Assembly: GCF_963677075.1 (NCBI RefSeq)
Contig: NZ_OY781873.1
Span: forward strand, 2,505,715-2,569,714
Direction: 5' to 3'
Source of the DNA: an uncultured Sphaerochaeta sp.
GTDB lineage: Bacteria > Spirochaetota > Spirochaetia > Sphaerochaetales > Sphaerochaetaceae
DNA: 64,000 nt
Shown here piece by piece: positions 61,304-64,000 of this stretch. The notes beneath the pieces are model-generated. The model searched no databases and was not told where the DNA came from. It saw only the letters and a program-made list of their open reading frames with translations. The position numbers and the translations under genes are program-made. Every line of letters begins with the position of its first letter. Within the stretch, counting starts at the first letter, position 1.

Positions 61304-62404
61304 CTACTCCAACGAAGTGCTGATGGCACTACCGTCGATCAAACGTGAGAGGCTGCTGACAAGCACTCGCTCCCCTATCAAGGAAACAGAGGCATCCTTG
61401 CTTTCAATGGCGGTAAGGTCACCAAACTGGTCAACTACGGTCACTTCCTGCAGACTGGCATTGGAACCGTCAACCACAAAGATGTACTGCCTACCATTCC
61501 GATTCACCATTGCACCGTTGGGAACCACCGTATACAAGGGAGCCTCGGTGTTGAAGATGGTTACATCCGCGGTAATTCCTGCTTTCAACATATCTGGTCT
61601 TGGATTCTCAAAATCCACATAGACCACCCAGCTACCGGTTCTGCTGTCAGATGAAGCACTGATGGCGCTTACCCTGCCCTCAGCAACAATGGTTTCGGTT
61701 GGGGTGCGTATGGTGATCTCTGCCGGTGCTCCTTCCTTGATAAGAAAAAGCTGAGCTTGACCAATAGCGAGCGTAACCCTCAGATGATCGAGATCCACGA
61801 TTCGGGCAATCTGGGAACCAGCTTGCAACAGGTCCCCTTCCACCAGCTTGGTTATCTCAGCAACACTTCCGGATATTGGTGTCGTTATCCTGGAGTTGGC
61901 TACATTATTCTTTGCCTGTTCAAGTTGGGCTGAAAGCCCATCCAAACTGGATTTCCCTTGGTTGAGTTGGGAGAGGGAGATTGCCCCGCTGGCAAACAGT
62001 TTCTCATTCACAGCCTGTTGCTTCACTGCATTCTCGTATTGCGATTCCAACTGGCTGAGGGTAAGTTTGGCAATGGTGTCATCAATGGTAAGCAGGGTGT
62101 CTCCCCCTTTCAGGGTACTTCCCAAGTCAACTGATATCTCTTGGATTTCTCCACTCAGCCGAGATTTGATACTCACTTCCCTCTGGCCCTGTACCGTACC
62201 ACTGCCAATTACACGATCCCGCAGTGCTCGCTCTTCGATTGCAACAGAGGAAGAGACAACCTGGGTATAATCGGTGGCAGCACTCACTGCTTCCAATGGT
62301 TCATTCACTTCTTGTTCTTGATCTGCTTTGCTGCAAGAGAGCAAGCTCGCTACAATAGTAAGAGAGATCAGGGAAAATATCAGTGTTCTCTGTGCCTTGC
62401 GCAT
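61304..62404 (-). CDS. RND membrane-fusion lipoprotein
   Basis: A 366-residue adaptor with a lipoprotein signal (lipobox ASLLSC at about residue 24). Lipoyl halves (VSIKSRLSGEIQEISVDLGS; ITTPISGSVAEITKLVEGDL) flank a helical hairpin (LTLSQLESQYENAVKQQAVNEK), then beta-barrel and C-terminal domains. GAGGT precedes the ATG. First gene of the second efflux operon. Confidence 0.87.
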   Translation of the reverse strand: MRKAQRTLIFSLISLTIVASLLSCSKADQEQEVNEPLEAVSAATDYTQVVSSSVAIEERALRDRVIGSGTVQGQREVSIKSRLSGEIQEISVDLGSTLKGGDTLLTIDDTIAKLTLSQLESQYENAVKQQAVNEKLFASGAISLSQLNQGKSSLDGLSAQLEQAKNNVANSRITTPISGSVAEITKLVEGDLLQAGSQIARIVDLDHLRVTLAIGQAQLFLIKEGAPAEITIRTPTETIVAEGRVSAISASSDSRTGSWVVYVDFENPRPDMLKAGITADVTIFNTEAPLYTVVPNGAMVNRNGRQYIFVVDGSNASLQEVTVVDQFGDLTAIESKDASVSLIGERVLVSSLSRLIDGSAISTSLE

Positions 62405-62443
62405 GGTCTACCTCATTAAAATTATCATAGGAATATGTATCAA

Positions 62444-62473
62444 ATAATAGTCTATTTCTTGTTTAACTGACAA
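62444..62473 (-). promoter_or_regulatory. Promoter of the second efflux operon
   Basis: Minus strand TTGTCA (62468-62473) and TATTAT (62444-62449) are 18 bp apart; each matches five of six consensus bases. The leader to the ATG is about 33 nt. Confidence 0.5.
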
Positions 62474-62495
62474 GTGTTTTGCACAATATATTTTT

Positions 62496-62511
62496 CATAA
62501 TTCGAATTATG
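62496..62511. promoter_or_regulatory. Perfect 16-bp palindrome in the divergent intergenic region
   Basis: CATAATTCGAATTATG is self-complementary throughout. It lies 23 bp upstream of the efflux -35 box and just before the candidate CDF promoter; a dimeric regulator (MarR- or TetR-like size) could act on both. Confidence 0.5.
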
Positions 62512-62519
62512 GGCATTGC

Positions 62520-62548
62520 TTGCGGTTTATGAAGGATTCCTGTATACT
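62520..62548 (+). promoter_or_regulatory. Candidate promoter of the CDF gene
   Basis: TTGCGG (62520-62525) and TATACT (62543-62548) are separated by 17 bp. It predicts a leader of about 110 nt that contains the hairpins below. Confidence 0.35.
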
Positions 62549-62593
62549 TCAGAATATATATCAACATATCACCTGATTTGATACTCAGTATCT

Positions 62594-62640
62594 GTCCTAT
62601 ACGTAGGACCATAAACGGTGGTCCCGGGCGAATGAACGCC
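62594..62640 (+). promoter_or_regulatory. Leader with mutually exclusive hairpins before the CDF gene
   Basis: Hairpin 1 (62594-62609) pairs GTCCTA with TAGGAC around TACG. Hairpin 2 (62606-62624) pairs GGACCA with TGGTCC around seven bases. They share GGAC at 62606-62609, so only one can form. A third stem, GGCG/CGCC (62627-62640), encloses the start of a uORF. The layout suggests a metal- or translation-sensing switch; I do not recognise a known riboswitch class. Confidence 0.4.
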
Positions 62641-62706
62641 ATGATTGATAGCAACAATTACTGTATATGTGCAATAAAAAACAAGAACTACTGTTACTAC
62701 GGGTGA
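62632..62706 (+). CDS. Possible 24-codon uORF overlapping the CDF start
   Basis: ATG at 62632 opens MNAMIDSNNYCICAIKNKNY then CYYG and TGA, out of frame with and overlapping the transporter start by 40 bp. Three Cys occur in CIC...C. GGGCGA just upstream could serve as a weak ribosome site. The CDF ATG itself has none, so coupled or competing translation is possible. Speculative. Confidence 0.25.
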   Translation: MNAMIDSNNYCICAIKNKNYCYYG

Positions 62707-63605
62707 CTACCATCGTTTGCCTCGGATTCGGCATACTCGGTTTGGTGGTCTCCATTGTCGCCAACTCAAACTCAATGCTTCTCGATGGACTCTATTCCCT
62801 GATCCAAAGCATGTTCATCATCGGCTCAGGAAGGGTGGTAACCCTCCTTTTCAAGGAAGACGATGACCGATTCCCCTTTGGTTATGGAGCCTTTGAACCA
62901 TTTTTCCTGGTCTTGAGGAGCCTGGTCCTGCTTACCATGGTCGTAACCATTGGAACCATGGCTGGTATTGCCATGACCCGTGGTGGTTATGCCATTACCT
63001 TTTCAATTGCCTTTCCTGTCTCGATATTTTCCTTGGTTGTCTGTTTTGTTGTTTGGCTTGCCCTTGCAAACAAGGCCAAAAAACTGAGCAGCCCGACCCT
63101 CCGCTCGGAGAGCAAGGCATGGTTGCTGGACACCCTTCTCTCCCTTGCCTCAGTGCTTGCAATAGGAATGGTTGGCTTGATCAAGCAGACACGTTTTGCA
63201 TTCTTGAGCAACTACATTGACCCGGCACTTACCGTGCTTTTCCTGGCTTTCCTCAGTCCAGTGCTTATCAAGGACCTGGTTATCTACAGCAGGGAACTCT
63301 TGGGGGCAGCTCCTACCATCTCGGTACAGGCAACACTGGAGAAAATCACCAACCGCTTCGTGAAAAAATATGCCTTCCGAAAGGCAGAGGTCTATGCATT
63401 GAAGCGGGGACGTTCCTTGATGGTTGTCATCTATGTCTACCTCTCTGAGGAGCGACCGGTAAAGCAGCTTGATGCAATCCGCCTGGAGATGATCAAGGCG
63501 ATGTACTCCTATTCAAACTTCTGTGACACCGATATCGTATTTACACTCGATGACAGGTGGGTGGACTATCAGACACCATTTGCCATTGCAGGCCAGAAAG
63601 CCTGA
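62667..63605 (+). CDS. Cation-diffusion-facilitator family transporter
   Basis: A 312-residue membrane protein: six helices (residues 10-215) and a C-terminal cytoplasmic domain. The CDF pattern appears as NSNSMLLDGLYSLIQS in TM2 and SESKAWLLDTLLSLAS in TM5. The tetrahedral metal site of YiiP (Asp, Asp, His, Asp) seems reduced: only the first TM2 Asp and the TM5 Asp are retained, with Ser and Ala at the other positions. It may export a different cation or use other ligands. It abuts the convergent esterase gene without gap. Confidence 0.82.
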   Translation: MCNKKQELLLLRVTTIVCLGFGILGLVVSIVANSNSMLLDGLYSLIQSMFIIGSGRVVTLLFKEDDDRFPFGYGAFEPFFLVLRSLVLLTMVVTIGTMAGIAMTRGGYAITFSIAFPVSIFSLVVCFVVWLALANKAKKLSSPTLRSESKAWLLDTLLSLASVLAIGMVGLIKQTRFAFLSNYIDPALTVLFLAFLSPVLIKDLVIYSRELLGAAPTISVQATLEKITNRFVKKYAFRKAEVYALKRGRSLMVVIYVYLSEERPVKQLDAIRLEMIKAMYSYSNFCDTDIVFTLDDRWVDYQTPFAIAGQKA

Positions 63606-64000
63606 TCAGAGAGGCAGCCACCTCAGCACACGTTTCAGTGCCTTGTCCCAGAACTTCCAGGTATGCCCTCCCGGGTGCTGGTCATAGATAACGTCATGGG
63701 TCTCTTGCAATGTCTCAACAAATCGCAGGTTATCCTGCAACAGGGCATCCTCATCACCACAGGTCACATAGAATGACGGCTTGGGAGAGAGTTCCTTTCG
63801 AGACAATGCCATCAGGTCATGTTCACTGTCTTTAACTTCATAGGAGCCAAAGGTATTCTCCCACTCATGTGGGAAAATCTTTACTGAGTCCCCAAGCGTA
63901 TTGGCCAGCGCCACCAGGTCCAAGGCACCGCTCATGCTTGCAGCCCTGCTGTATAGGTCGGGACGCGTGAGAGCGGCCTTGAATGCCCCATATCCTCCCA
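63606..64000 (-). CDS. Esterase, C-terminal part (5' end outside window)
   Basis: The frame stays open to the window end, where GGYGAFKAALTRPDLYSRAA follows a Met, the typical sequence just after the nucleophile in GxSMGGYGA esterases. TCGDEDALL supplies the Asp and PGGHTWKFWD the His of the triad. It resembles EstA/tributyrin-esterase or esterase-D-like hydrolases. The Ser itself is outside the window. The internal ATG at 63935 is not the true start. Confidence 0.8.
   Translation of the reverse strand, partial: GGYGAFKAALTRPDLYSRAASMSGALDLVALANTLGDSVKIFPHEWENTFGSYEVKDSEHDLMALSRKELSPKPSFYVTCGDEDALLQDNLRFVETLQETHDVIYDQHPGGHTWKFWDKALKRVLRWLPL

Noticed and set aside
62594..62640. Known riboswitch (NiCo, yybP-ykoY or guanidine type) before the CDF gene
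   Set aside because: The stems are real but I could not match the conserved core of any of these classes by eye, so it is left as an unclassified leader.
1..64000. tRNA, rRNA, insertion sequences, prophage or CRISPR arrays
   Set aside because: I looked in the larger intergenic gaps and saw no cloverleaf, transposase, integrase or regular repeat array; a dedicated scan could still find short RNAs.

Overview
The window is 64 kb of a bacterial chromosome with mid-range GC, Gram-negative-type envelope genes (two tripartite RND pumps with TolC-like channels, lipoproteins, a beta-barrel-like protein) and fermentative, anaerobic metabolism (an [FeFe] hydrogenase, a CoA-disulfide-reductase/NADH-oxidase-like flavoprotein, a TAXI-type TRAP transporter, polyol or sugar catabolism). 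This combination suggests a free-living or host-associated fermentative spirochaete of the Sphaerochaeta type. That assignment is inference from gene content; no rRNA or tRNA gene is present to confirm it. Genes are tightly packed on both strands, with many 4-30 bp overlaps inside operons and unusually many tail-to-tail overlaps between convergent genes.

Layout. 0-5 kb: 3' part of a PLP decarboxylase, then a leftward sugar operon (GH43, a six-hairpin glycosidase-like protein, a YczE-type membrane protein). 5-12 kb: MscS channel facing a leftward tolC / membrane-fusion / RND operon that ends in a PII-like gene. 12-20 kb: stand-alone cNMP-binding protein, MFS transporter, TPR lipoprotein and a YhaO/YhaN-type (SbcD/SbcC-like) nuclease-ATPase pair. 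20-25.5 kb: hydCBA, a predicted electron-bifurcating [FeFe] hydrogenase whose HydB subunit is fused to a GltD/NfnL-like NADPH module. 25.7-28.6 kb: yjbQ followed by a toxin-antitoxin islet (brnA plus a nonsense-disrupted brnT, relBE, an intact brnTA, and a third brnA tail) in which the 3' end of yjbQ recurs three times.

28.6-37 kb: acetyltransferase, Sua5 with an N-terminal extension, flavodoxin, flavoprotein disulfide reductase, small repeat-containing exported protein, OmpR-type two-component system, SDR, Crp-family regulator and DUF4386 protein. 37-45 kb: MFS, UbiA-type prenyltransferase, TAXI-TRAP transporter with DUF1850, Gfo/Idh/MocA dehydrogenase and a small membrane protein. 45-53 kb: an FMN-binding-domain remnant, then a zinc-type dehydrogenase and RpiR regulator divergent from a five-gene catabolic operon (FAD oxidase, EtfB, EtfA, SDR, FGGY kinase) that resembles the poorly understood E. 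coli ygcU/R/Q/W/E genes. 53-64 kb: MFS, exported barrel-like protein, diguanylate cyclase, a second RND operon (fusion protein, pump, TolC), a cation-diffusion-facilitator gene with a structured leader, and the C-terminal part of an esterase.

The most interesting candidates are the HydB-GltD fusion hydrogenase, the toxin-antitoxin islet with reiterated yjbQ tails, the overlapping hairpins plus small uORF before the CDF gene, an orphan terminator with a 23-codon cationic-peptide ORF near 37.4 kb, the Etf-linked ygc-like operon with paired palindromic operators, and several genes whose -10 box lies 6-7 nt before the start codon, suggesting leaderless mRNAs. Where a start differs from the longest ORF it was chosen from Shine-Dalgarno (SD) placement. 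Family assignments are by eye from motifs; no database search was run.
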